This document shows, in pieces, positions 9,101 through 16,358 of a stretch of 49,475 nt of DNA (position 1 is its first letter; each line of letters opens with the position of its first letter). The notes under the pieces were generated by a model. The model saw only the letters and a list, made by a program, of their open reading frames with translations. It was not told where the DNA came from and ran no database searches. The stretch covers positions 1 to 49,475 of the forward strand of contig JAHHHF010000003.1 in the NCBI GenBank assembly GCA_019359495.1, in the 5' to 3' direction. Source of the stretch: Goleter apudmare HA4340-LM2 (GTDB lineage: Bacteria > Cyanobacteriota > Cyanobacteriia > Cyanobacteriales > Nostocaceae). The translations under genes were made by a program, and so were the position numbers.

Positions 9101-10046
9101 GCGTCCCCGTGTAGATGTGACTTTGCGAATTTCTGGATTCTTTCGGGATGCTTTTCCTAACTTAATCGATTTATTTGAGCAAGCTGTGATAGCCGTGGCA
9201 AGTTTGGATGAACGACCAGACCAAAATCCTTTAGCCGCACAAGTTCGCCAGGATACAGAATTTTGGACAACAGAGGGTTTAACTTCAGAAACTGCATTGG
9301 CGCGATCGCTCTATCGCATCTTTGGTTCTCAACCAGGTGCTTATGGTGCAGGACTCCAAGGGTTAATGGCATCGCAAAATTGGACAGATGACCAGGATTT
9401 AGCTCGTGCTTACATCAACTGGAGTTGCTACGCCTACACTGGCGCTTCCGGTCAAGGAGAATTAATGGGAATTGCTGCACCAGAAGCATTTGAGCAGCGT
9501 TTGGGAAAAATGCAAGTCGTGTTGCACAACCAAGACAACCGCGAACATGATTTACTCGATTCTGATGATTATTACCAATTTCAGGGTGGTTTAACAGCCG
9601 CAGTCCGTTCCCTCCAAGGTAAGAATCCCCAAACTTATTTTGGTGATCATTCAATTCCCAGCCAGCCACGCATCCGCCAACTGCGCGCCGAAATCGCTAG
9701 AGTATATCGTTCCCGCGTAGTTAATCCCAAATGGATTGCTGGTGTCATGCGCCACGGTTACAAAGGTGCATTTGAAATGGTTGCAACAGTGGATTTTCTT
9801 TTCGCCTACGATGCTACAGCTCAATGTGTGGAAGATTATATGTATCAGGGGGTAGTAGAAGCCTATTTGCTTGATCCAGTTGTTGGCGAATTTATTCAGG
9901 AAAAAAATCCGTGGGCATTGCGTGATATTGCGGAAAAATTGTTAGAAGCACACAAGCGCAATTTATGGCAGGATGTAAATATACCGACCTTAGATAGTTT
10001 ACGCAACTTAGTACATCAAGCTGAAGCAGCGATCGAAGAAAAATAA
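6150..10046 (+). CDS. cobN: Cobaltochelatase subunit CobN
   Basis: 1298 residues, the length and architecture of the large chelatase subunit that inserts cobalt into the corrin ring in aerobic-type cobalamin synthesis; related to magnesium chelatase ChlH. Diagnostic segments are [27 protein letters not shown] (about 579-592), [22 protein letters not shown] and [14 protein letters not shown], ending in [14 protein letters not shown]. At least four low-complexity stretches interrupt conserved sequence and are repeat-derived: residues about 185-207 (bases 6703-6770), 490-526 (7618-7725), 703-715 (8258-8292) and 820-844 (8608-8680). All keep the frame. Distinguished from ChlH by motif content and by the Nostoc gene order. 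The next gene follows after 18 bp. Confidence 0.93.
   Translation: [1298 protein letters not shown]
7662..7692. repeat. Dispersed repeat inserted in frame in cobN
   Basis: The CGTGGACTGAGCGAAGTCGA element encodes the peptide [10 protein letters not shown]. Nearly the same element occurs at 24404-24432 in another gene, where it encodes SPRGLSAVEV; a shorter relative (CCCTGAGCGAAGCCGAAGG) lies at 8266-8284. Inner bases GGACT..AGTCC make it palindromic. Confidence 0.75.
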
Positions 10047-10064
10047 GTGGTGTAGGACTCGAAT

Positions 10065-11258
10065 ATGGACAATCTTGCGTATTTGCATCTAGCTTTTGCC
10101 TACGAAGACAGCCAACCTGATGAATTAGTTTCCCTGAGCTACTTGTTAAACAAAACAGCTACCCCAGACTGGAAAAGGCTTTCTAGCAGAGCTTGGAAGT
10201 ATATGCTGCCCCTAGCGCTGACTTTGTCTGTTCTCAGCGTTGTGAGCAGCGCCCTGGCCTTAGAAAGAGGCGATCAAGGCCCTTCTGTCAGGAATTTACA
10301 ACAACAGTTACAAAAAGTAGGCTTTTATCAAGCTCCGATCACACAAGTATATGACTTCCCCACAGAAGAAGCTGTACGGCGTTTCCAACAAGCTGCTGGT
10401 TTAACAGTTGACGGCATCGTTGATGGCACAACTCGCCAAAAATTAGATAACTGGCGCACACCTGCTTTACCCGCCCAAGCCCCGCAATCCACACCGGTGA
10501 GTCAGTCAGCCCCAGCCAAAAAACCTGTGGTTGTGGTGAAGACACAAGCCCAAAAACCCACGGCTGTAAGTACGCAAGTGAAAAAGAGCAACCCAACAGT
10601 TGCTGTCAATAGCAAGCGCCGCAGTGCCAAATTCCTAGTTAAGGGTGATGAAGGCGAAGATGTGAGGGTTTTGCAAGAGAGGCTGCGAGTTGCAGGTTTT
10701 TATTATGGTAATGCCACAGGGATATTTGGCCCCATTACCGAAGATGCTGTGAAGCGCTTCCAAGATACTTATAAATTAAGCGTTGATGGCATTGTCGGCC
10801 CAGCAACACTAGGAAAATTGCCACCAAGCGGTATTGGTGGCCCAGCAGATGCACCTAAAAAGCCAGCAGCTAATCGAGATCAACTCCGACTAGGAGATCG
10901 CGGTGAAGCAGTGCGCGTTCTGCAAGAGCATTTGATTCAAGCAGGATATTTAGAGGGAGAGCCAAATGGCTACTATGGCCCCTATACCGCAGATGCTGTC
11001 CGCCGATTTCAAGGCTCTAATTATTTGGCAGTCAGTGGAGTGGCTGGCCCTACCACCAGAGCTAAATTGTATAAGTTAGTTCGCACTGCCCCTACCAGTC
11101 AGTTTAGTGTCCTGGAAATCCAAAGACGGTTAAGAGAAAAAGGTTTTTATAAAGGCCAACTGAATGGTGTCATGGCAGAGGACACCAAAAAAGCAATTAA
11201 GCAAGCTCAAGAATTCTATGGAATTAGTCTTAAAGACGTTAGAAGCGGACGCTTTTAG
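10065..11258 (+). CDS. Cell-wall protein with four peptidoglycan-binding domains (Alr1690-like)
   Basis: 397 residues. The N-terminus (MDNLAYLHLAFAYE...) precedes a single hydrophobic segment at about residues 47-66 (MLPLALTLSVLSVVSSALAL), acting as membrane anchor or internal signal. Four PG_binding_1 repeats follow at about 69-125, 190-252, 272-335 and 344-395, each with the (V)RxLQxxLxxxGFY...T..AV.RFQ pattern. A Pro/Lys/Gln-rich linker (126-185) separates the first two. No catalytic domain is present, so it probably binds or organises peptidoglycan. Convergent to furA with a 130-bp gap; in Anabaena sp. PCC 7120 the equivalent gene is, from memory, alr1690, whose transcript reads through to give the antisense RNA of furA. 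Confidence 0.88.
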   Translation: MDNLAYLHLAFAYEDSQPDELVSLSYLLNKTATPDWKRLSSRAWKYMLPLALTLSVLSVVSSALALERGDQGPSVRNLQQQLQKVGFYQAPITQVYDFPTEEAVRRFQQAAGLTVDGIVDGTTRQKLDNWRTPALPAQAPQSTPVSQSAPAKKPVVVVKTQAQKPTAVSTQVKKSNPTVAVNSKRRSAKFLVKGDEGEDVRVLQERLRVAGFYYGNATGIFGPITEDAVKRFQDTYKLSVDGIVGPATLGKLPPSGIGGPADAPKKPAANRDQLRLGDRGEAVRVLQEHLIQAGYLEGEPNGYYGPYTADAVRRFQGSNYLAVSGVAGPTTRAKLYKLVRTAPTSQFSVLEIQRRLREKGFYKGQLNGVMAEDTKKAIKQAQEFYGISLKDVRSGRF

Positions 11259-11266
11259 CATCCGCT
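11244..11266 (+). terminator. Weak hairpin spanning the stop codon, without a T-tract
   Basis: AGCGGACGCT and AGCATCCGCT form a 10-bp stem with one mismatch and a TTT loop; the TAG stop of the peptidoglycan-binding gene is inside. No run of T follows, so termination should be inefficient. That is compatible with read-through into the antisense strand of furA. Confidence 0.45.
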
Positions 11267-11862
11267 TAGAAGTTGTCAGTAGTAGTTCCCAACTGCTTGC
11301 TTACCCTTGATAACAGCGAATGAAAAATCATGGAAAATTCCACTCGTTGGCGAGTTTGAGGCTTTTGGCTTGTGATTCCAGCCAGGTACTACAGAGGCAT
11401 GAGTGCTCGTTGGCACTGAGGGCAGACTGCATGGATTGTCAGCTGACAATCGAGTAAGTGAAAACCTTCTTTTTGGGCAGTCTTGGCGCCAATTTTTAAA
11501 ATTGAGTCGTTTTTAAACTCAATTGTGCTGTTGCATCGGACGCAAATCAGATGGTGGTGATGATGGGGATAGGGTTGATTAAGTTCGTAATGTTTATGTC
11601 CCTCTCCCAATTCCAGTTCCCGCAAAATTCCCATCCTCGCCATCAACTTCAAAGTCCGATAGATAGTTGACAGACTTATGCCTTCACCATCGGTTTCTAG
11701 CCGATGATAAAGATCCTCTGCACTGAGGTGTTCACCTTGAGGTAATTCTTGAAAAATGTGTAAAATTGTTTCGCGCTGAGGAGTCAAGCGCCAGCCTCGA
11801 TCGTTTAGTTCTGCTTTGAGTGAACTAGATGTGTAGACAGTCATACTAATTTTTCTCAACAA
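11259..11862 (+). ncRNA. Predicted antisense RNA to furA (alpha-furA-like read-through)
   Basis: Not visible as a discrete gene; predicted from arrangement. The convergent gene at 10065 ends 130 bp from the 3' end of furA with only a weak hairpin between them. In Anabaena sp. PCC 7120 a dicistronic read-through transcript of the same gene pair covers furA and lowers FurA levels. The 3' end cannot be located by eye; the boundary given is the furA region only. Confidence 0.35.
11389..11844 (-). CDS. furA: Ferric uptake regulator FurA
   Basis: Taking the ATG at 11844 (MTVYTSSSLK) gives 151 residues, the length I recall for FurA of Anabaena PCC 7120; an upstream in-frame start at 11862 would add MLRKIS only. 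Residues 1-85 are the winged helix (RLTPQRETIL, then ISLSTIYRTLKLM as recognition helix); 86-151 the dimerisation/metal domain with HHHHH at 94-98. Five Cys are at 101, 104, 133, 141 and 144: two CXXC motifs (CVRC, CPQC) plus Cys133, the arrangement described for the haem-binding, redox-sensitive FurA. It represses iron-uptake genes with Fe(II) and itself. No strong Shine-Dalgarno precedes the ATG. Upstream is sigC on the same strand; convergent is the peptidoglycan-binding gene. Confidence 0.92.
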   Translation of the reverse strand: MTVYTSSSLKAELNDRGWRLTPQRETILHIFQELPQGEHLSAEDLYHRLETDGEGISLSTIYRTLKLMARMGILRELELGEGHKHYELNQPYPHHHHHLICVRCNSTIEFKNDSILKIGAKTAQKEGFHLLDCQLTIHAVCPQCQRALMPL

Positions 11863-11877
11863 AGCTCATTAGTTGCG

Positions 11878-11907
11878 AATATAGCAAATATTCAGAGCAA
11901 TTTGCAA
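11878..11907 (-). promoter_or_regulatory. Likely furA promoter
   Basis: On the minus strand TTGCAA (11907-11902), an 18-bp spacer and TATATT (11883-11878) form a sigma-70-like promoter, placing the transcript start about 27 nt before the ATG at 11844. Just upstream, 11918-11934 reads AAAGATTATCAATAAGG on the minus strand, an AT-rich half-symmetric sequence that could be an iron box; this last point is weak. Confidence 0.45.
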
Positions 11908-12093
11908 CAAACATGCCTTATTGATAATCTTTACTAAATACTTAAAAATAATTCATCAAATCTTGATGAGCCACAAAGTAATAAGTGATCCCCACTTTAA
12001 ACACATTCAGAGAATAATGTTGCATAAACTCCAGTCTAGATAAATGAAAATAATTTTCTATAGACTAGAGAATGGCTCTGGTAGCGGGGATCA

Positions 12094-12109
12094 GGTGAGT
12101 CGGCTCACC
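12094..12109. repeat. Small hairpin downstream of sigC
   Basis: GGTGAG-TCGG-CTCACC, a perfect 6-bp stem with a tetraloop, 60 bp beyond the sigC stop, without a T-run. Possible weak terminator or mRNA 3' end. The rest of the furA-sigC gap (11908-12168) is AT-rich and holds no gene that I can see. Confidence 0.4.
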
Positions 12110-12168
12110 AATAAATAGTACACAGTCAACAATCCATTGTCCAGATTTTGTTTCCTGTTGACTGGTGA

Positions 12169-13416
12169 CTAACTAAGTGACTCCAAGTAGTCACGGATGA
12201 GGTTACGCCGTTTAGGTTGGCGTAGCTTTTGTAGGGCTTTGGATTCAATTTGCCGTACTCGTTCCCGTGATAAGTCCAAGGCGCGTCCAATTTCGGCTAA
12301 AGAGTAAGGATGACCATCTGCTAAACCAAACCGCATGAGAATAACATCGCGTTCACGGCTAGTTAAATCTGCTAACAGATGTTGCAAGTCTCTTTGTAAA
12401 GATTCCCGCATTAACATTTCTTCTGGGGTAACACTGTCAGTTTCTAGTAATTCTCCTAACTCAGTGTCTTTGTCTTTGCCTACCTTAGTTTCCAAAGAAA
12501 CCGAACGAGGAACTCTCAGCAAAACTTCTCGTACTTGAGTTGGTGTCATTTCTAACTCAACAGCTAGGTCTTCCAGAGTCGGAGTACGACCTTTTTCTTG
12601 AGCAATTTTGCGTTGAGCTTTTTTAATTTTGTTCAACTTTTCTGTAATATGGACAGGCAGGCGGATGGTGCGACTAGAAGTAGCGATCGCTCTTGTAATC
12701 CCCTGACGAATCCACCAGTAGGCGTAGGTGCTAAAGCGATAACCCTTGGTGGGATCAAATTTTTCCACAGCCCGCTCTAAGCCCAGAGTGCCTTCTTGGA
12801 CTAAATCCAACAACTCTAAACCGCGATTTTGATACTTCTTGGCAACAGACACAACTAGGCGCAGGTTAGCCTTAATCATGTGTTCTTTGGCCTGGAGTCC
12901 TTGGGACTGAATTTGCTCCAGTTCTTCCACTGTCAATTTGGCAATTTCTGCCCAGCGACGTTTGCCATTTGCCAAAATCGGCTTGAGATCAGACACTTGC
13001 ACACCAGCCGTAGCCGCCCACCTTTCTAAAGATGGACGATGTGCCAATTCTGATGTCAGACGTTCCTGAACTTCAATTAACCGGAGATAGGGCACAACTA
13101 CTTCATCCCCTTGCTTGGCGGCGTTAGCAAGTACTATCCGCATCCGCAAGTAACGCTGGACTTTCTGTGCTTCTGAAACCTCTTCATCCCGACCTAACAA
13201 ACGCACCCGACCGATTTCCTGGAGGTATAGACGTACCAGGTCTGTACTGCGACGGTTAGTATTAGAAAAAGTAGCGGGATCAGCAGCAGCTATCTCTAGC
13301 TCTTGGATCTCTTCTAAAGGCAACTCACCTTCATCAACTGTGATATCTGTGTCCAAGACCTGGCGGTTTTTTTGGGCGTTGTAGGGGGCATCTGCGTAAA
13401 AAGATGTTGCTGGCAT
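12169..13416 (-). CDS. sigC: Group 2 RNA polymerase sigma factor, SigC-type
   Basis: 415 residues from the ATG at 13416 (MPATSFYADAPYN); a second ATG at 13431 would add MRRSY. Region 1.2 is DLVRLYLQEIGRV (about 60-75), followed by a non-essential spacer; region 2 contains KANLRLVVSVAKKYQNRG and the -10 recognition segment YAYWWIRQGITRAI; region 3 VHITEKLNKIKKAQR; region 4.2 the HTH LAEIGRALDLSRERVRQIE. It lacks the long N-terminal region 1.1 of primary sigma factors, so it is group 2 and non-essential. Cyanobacterial SigC serves carbon/nitrogen stress and stationary-phase transcription. The location next to furA matches Anabaena sp. PCC 7120 (all1691-all1692 as I recall), which decides SigC over other group 2 paralogues. 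Confidence 0.85.
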   Translation of the reverse strand: MPATSFYADAPYNAQKNRQVLDTDITVDEGELPLEEIQELEIAAADPATFSNTNRRSTDLVRLYLQEIGRVRLLGRDEEVSEAQKVQRYLRMRIVLANAAKQGDEVVVPYLRLIEVQERLTSELAHRPSLERWAATAGVQVSDLKPILANGKRRWAEIAKLTVEELEQIQSQGLQAKEHMIKANLRLVVSVAKKYQNRGLELLDLVQEGTLGLERAVEKFDPTKGYRFSTYAYWWIRQGITRAIATSSRTIRLPVHITEKLNKIKKAQRKIAQEKGRTPTLEDLAVELEMTPTQVREVLLRVPRSVSLETKVGKDKDTELGELLETDSVTPEEMLMRESLQRDLQHLLADLTSRERDVILMRFGLADGHPYSLAEIGRALDLSRERVRQIESKALQKLRQPKRRNLIRDYLESLS

Positions 13417-13431
13417 ATAAGATCGTCTCAA

Positions 13432-14122
13432 TGGCTCCAGGTAACAATAGATTACGGTCAGCTAAGATTATGGTCAGCTATTTAACTGTTGCTATTGTTC
13501 CCGTGATTCAGGATGAACTAACACGGTTAAGGGTGAAATTACGGTTTTTTTTGAAAAAGTCTCAAAAAAACTGTAATGGTTCTTTTTTAAACATGACTAC
13601 CGAAATAGTCGGCTGCTGTAGCTCTGTCTTTGAACCAATAGCTATTCAATCCACAGCTAGCCTTCAAGCTTCCAGACTACCTTTTCAACATTTCAACTTT
13701 GATGAGACTTGACTGTTACAAAAGTAACGTGGTATAAACATATTTCAGTGGCAATCATGTTTTTAATTTGCATAGTCATATCTACATGACTAGCTCGGTA
13801 ATATCCTGACAATTTACTAATTTTTCTCTAAGGAATATTTGGTAAGCCGTTGAGGTAGTCGTGGTAGGCAGTAGCTGAGTAGTTACGCTGAAGTCGTAAT
13901 CATAAATAACTATCGGTGAGATGCTTTACGATAGCTGACACTAATAACCTAATAGTTCCCCATCAGACAGACAAGCTAATAACCACAGAGTAGAAAGCGA
14001 GCAGCAGCGAGTGCATCCCTGAATACGATCCAGAAGCTAATTTCAGACAGGATGTTCCCGTTGTCTGATTATTTGTCAAGGCTCAACCTTTCAAGACGAA
14101 TTTTGAATTGATTCGTGCCCCA
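13432..14122. other. 690-bp intergenic region upstream of sigC, no gene seen
   Basis: Sits between the start of sigC and the end of gpsA. A forward frame at 13404-13712 has no protein-like composition. Short hairpins are visible at about 13912-13936 (CTATCG / CGATAG) and 14045-14066 (CAGACA / TGTCTG). Non-repetitive, moderate GC. It could carry a long sigC leader or an RNA gene, but I recognise neither. Bases 14084-14108 (TCAACCTTTCAAGACGAATT...) recur near 43551. Confidence 0.5.
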
Positions 14123-15058
14123 TTAATACTTGTATTCAGGCTTGATGTCTCGTAACATCAGTTCATCTAAGGCCTGACCAGGGGTGATTTCGCCCACAAT
14201 TAATCGGTGAACTTGCTCGGTAATTGGAATTGGAATATGTTGCTGTCTGGCTTTTTGCACCAAAACCCGGCAAGTGTTCACTCCTTCAGCAGTTCCTGGT
14301 AAATTTGTGAGAATTTCTGTGAGCATCTTACCACCAGCGAGTTGGTAGCCAACTTGGTAATTGCGACTTAAGGGACTATTGCAGGTTGCTAGTAAATCTC
14401 CTAAGCCTGACAAACCATAAAATGTTTCTGTTTTCGCACCCCAGAAAGTGCCAATGCGAACCATTTCCATTAATCCACGAGTCACTAAAGCGGCTTTGGC
14501 ATTGGTGCCTAAATGTAAACCATCACACACACCAGCAGCGATCGCAATTACATTCTTTAGTGTACCTCCTAGTTCTACGCCTACGGGGTCGGGGTTGGTA
14601 TATACGCGGAAACGACTAGAAGAAAATACCAGCTGCACTGATTCCGCAGCATCAATCCTGCTGCTAGCAACTACCGTTGCAGCTGGTAATGACTGTTGAA
14701 TTTCTTTTGACAAATTCGGCCCAGATAAAACCACTACTGCATGGTTGGGGAATGCTGTTTGCCAAATTTGCGATGGCGTACAAGTGGTTTGGGTATCTAA
14801 ACCCTTGGTTGCGGTCACAAAAATTGTCTCTGGAGAAAGGGGGAGAGACTTGACTTGTGCGACTACATCTCCCACACCTTTCATTGAGATTGCAGACAAA
14901 ATTATTTGAGCATTTTGTAGAACTGTTTCTAGAGTTTCTGCTCCTTGACGTGACCATACATGCACTCTATGTCCATTCACAGCTGCTAAGTTTGCCAGAG
15001 CAGTACCCCAAGCACCGCCTCCTAAAATGGCTACAGATTGTGGTTTGTCATTGGTCAT
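14123..15058 (-). CDS. gpsA: Glycerol-3-phosphate dehydrogenase [NAD(P)+]
   Basis: Reduces dihydroxyacetone phosphate to sn-glycerol-3-phosphate for phospholipid and glycolipid synthesis. Starting at the ATG at 15058 (MTNDKPQSVAILGGGAWG) gives 311 residues; the frame is open to 15118, but that part is derived from a palindromic repeat and lacks conservation. The Rossmann motif GGGAWGTALA is at residues about 13-22; VTATKGLD and VLSGPNLSKEI are typical; VGVELGGTLKNVIAIAAG contains the catalytic Lys; then NAKAALVTRGLMEM and GLSGLGDLLATC. Slightly short in the region after the nucleotide loop (a few residues between GAETLE and TVLQNAQ seem missing compared with usual GpsA). Downstream of lipA on the same strand, 90 bp apart. 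Confidence 0.93.
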   Translation of the reverse strand: MTNDKPQSVAILGGGAWGTALANLAAVNGHRVHVWSRQGAETLETVLQNAQIILSAISMKGVGDVVAQVKSLPLSPETIFVTATKGLDTQTTCTPSQIWQTAFPNHAVVVLSGPNLSKEIQQSLPAATVVASSRIDAAESVQLVFSSSRFRVYTNPDPVGVELGGTLKNVIAIAAGVCDGLHLGTNAKAALVTRGLMEMVRIGTFWGAKTETFYGLSGLGDLLATCNSPLSRNYQVGYQLAGGKMLTEILTNLPGTAEGVNTCRVLVQKARQQHIPIPITEQVHRLIVGEITPGQALDELMLRDIKPEYKY

Positions 15059-15102
15059 TGTTTCGGCTTCGCTCCACAACCAGGCATTGGGCATTGGACG
15101 TT

Positions 15103-15133
15103 TGTAGAGACGTAGCAATGCTACGTCTCTACA
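15103..15133. repeat. 31-bp perfect palindrome between lipA and gpsA
   Basis: Arms TGTAGAGACGTAGCA and TGCTACGTCTCTACA around a central A, a perfect inverted repeat. This is a widespread cyanobacterial dispersed repeat. It lies in the gap between lipA and gpsA and may act as a processing or partial termination signal. Confidence 0.85.
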
Positions 15134-15148
15134 TCCATAACATTTCCT

Positions 15149-16027
15149 CTATCTACGAGTACGGGGGTAAAGTTCCATTAATGCCCGGACTTGTTCAGCA
15201 TGATATGAACTGCGTGTCAAGGGGGAAGAAACAACTTGTAAAAATCCTAGTGCTTCGCCAAAGGCTTTCCAGGCGGCGAATTGTTCTGGACGGATAAAGT
15301 CATCGACTTTTAGGTGTTTTTGACTGGGTTGGAGGTATTGCCCAATTGTCAAAATATCACAATCCACGCTTCGCAAGTCTTGCATAACTTGGCGAATTTC
15401 GGCATCTGTTTCACCAAGTCCTACCATGATGCCAGATTTGGTGTATACCCAAGGGGCGATTTGACGAGAGCGTTGCAATAATTCTAGAGTGCGATCGTAG
15501 TTGCCTTGGGGACGCACACGGCGATACAGGCGTGGGACAGTTTCAGTATTATGGTTAATTACTTCTGGCGCAGCTTCTAAAATTATCTCCAGAGCATCCC
15601 AATTACCACACAAGTCAGGAATTAACACCTCAATTGTGGTTTGAGGCGAGACTGTACGAACATCTGTAATACACTGCACAAATTGGCCTGCACCACCATC
15701 TGCTAAATCATCCCGGTTCACAGAAGTAATCACCACATGATTGAGTCGCATTCGCCGCACTGCTTCTGCTAATCGTGCTGGTTCTGTGGGGTCTAGTGGC
15801 TTGGGTTTTTTCTCAAAATCAATATCGCAGTAGGGACAGGCGCGTGTACAAGCTGGCCCCATAATCAAAAACGTGGCCGTACCCGCTTGGAAGCACTCCC
15901 CAATATTCGGACAGGAAGCTTCCTCGCAAACCGTATTGAGCGCTAAATCCCGCAAAATCTCTTTAACGTTACCGACGCGCTCCCACTGAGGCGCTTTTAC
16001 TCGCAACCAGTCTGGTTTAACAGTCAC
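15149..16027 (-). CDS. lipA: Lipoyl synthase
   Basis: 292 residues, the usual size. A radical-SAM enzyme inserting two sulfurs into the octanoyl group on lipoyl domains of 2-oxoacid dehydrogenases and glycine cleavage H protein. The auxiliary cluster motif CX4CX5C is at Cys34, 39 and 45 ([12 protein letters not shown]); the radical-SAM CX3CX2C is at Cys60, 64 and 67 (CTRACPYC). The C-terminal [11 protein letters not shown] holds the conserved Ser that ligates the auxiliary cluster. Conserved [15 protein letters not shown] and [11 protein letters not shown] are present. Cyanobacteria often have two lipA paralogues; only one is in the window. Transcribed toward gpsA and divergent from the tRNA. 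Confidence 0.95.
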   Translation of the reverse strand: MTVKPDWLRVKAPQWERVGNVKEILRDLALNTVCEEASCPNIGECFQAGTATFLIMGPACTRACPYCDIDFEKKPKPLDPTEPARLAEAVRRMRLNHVVITSVNRDDLADGGAGQFVQCITDVRTVSPQTTIEVLIPDLCGNWDALEIILEAAPEVINHNTETVPRLYRRVRPQGNYDRTLELLQRSRQIAPWVYTKSGIMVGLGETDAEIRQVMQDLRSVDCDILTIGQYLQPSQKHLKVDDFIRPEQFAAWKAFGEALGFLQVVSSPLTRSSYHAEQVRALMELYPRTRR

Positions 16028-16175
16028 AATCCGCTTTTTCTAGTGAAGTTTTATAAATCTAATGGTAGCAAGCAAAGTTCATGCTGAAGTAATCTACAGC
16101 TACATTATATATAGATGTATTTTGGTCATTTCCCATGGGTTGTGATATCTTGTGTCTATAGTGCCGTTTTTTCGG

Positions 16176-16249
16176 CGGGATGTAGCGCAGCTTGGTAGCG
16201 CACTTCGTTCGGGACGAAGGGGCCGCTGGTTCGAATCCAGTCATCCCGA
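16176..16249 (+). tRNA. tRNA-Pro (anticodon CGG)
   Basis: A complete cloverleaf of 74 nt. Acceptor arms CGGGATG and CATCCCG pair fully, discriminator A; D stem GCGC/GCGC with loop AGCTTGGTA; anticodon stem CTTCG/CGAAG with loop TTCGGGA, so bases 34-36 are CGG (reads CCG, proline); variable loop GGGCC; T arm GCTGG-TTCGAAT-CCAGT. CCA is not encoded. A transposon-end-like sequence starts 3 bp after the 3' end, and CAST relics follow. Confidence 0.95.
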
Positions 16250-16252
16250 TGT

Positions 16253-16274
16253 TGTACGTTCGCAAATTATTGCC
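16253..16274. repeat. Probable CAST terminal sequence at tRNA-Pro
   Basis: Begins TGTACG 3 bp after the tRNA, then TTCGCAAATTATTGCC. V-K CAST ends start with TGT and carry TnsB-binding repeats of the form TTCGCAAATTA...TGTC in Anabaena-type elements, as I recall them. Only one repeat unit is visible, and no matching opposite end was found by eye. Confidence 0.5.
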
Positions 16275-16288
16275 AAAAAAATATTTGA

Positions 16289-16326
16289 GAGGGTTCCCCC
16301 AACGAAGGGGGTGATTCAGTAGCCAC
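16289..16326 (-). ncRNA. 3' part of a CAST tracrRNA (relic)
   Basis: Minus strand reads GTGGCTACTGAATCACCCCC, a TTCGTT loop region, then GGGGGAACCCTC. The hairpin CCCCC-TTCGTT-GGGGG and its flanks match the region of the Cas12k tracrRNA scaffold I know from the Scytonema hofmanni CAST, except for loop substitutions. The 5' part of the tracrRNA and the repeat pairing region are absent, so it is not functional. Confidence 0.75.
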
Positions 16327-16358
16327 CACTGTGGTAACCCGAACCGTTGCGAACGACT

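Noticed and set aside
12094-12109. Strong Rho-independent terminator of sigC
   Set aside because: Only a 6-bp stem and no T-run; listed as a weak hairpin.
13404-13712. 102-codon forward frame at the sigC start
   Set aside because: Overlaps the sigC start on the other strand, no protein-like composition, poor conservation expected.
15059-15118. N-terminal extension of GpsA
   Set aside because: Encoded partly by a 31-bp dispersed palindrome; the conserved protein begins at 15058.
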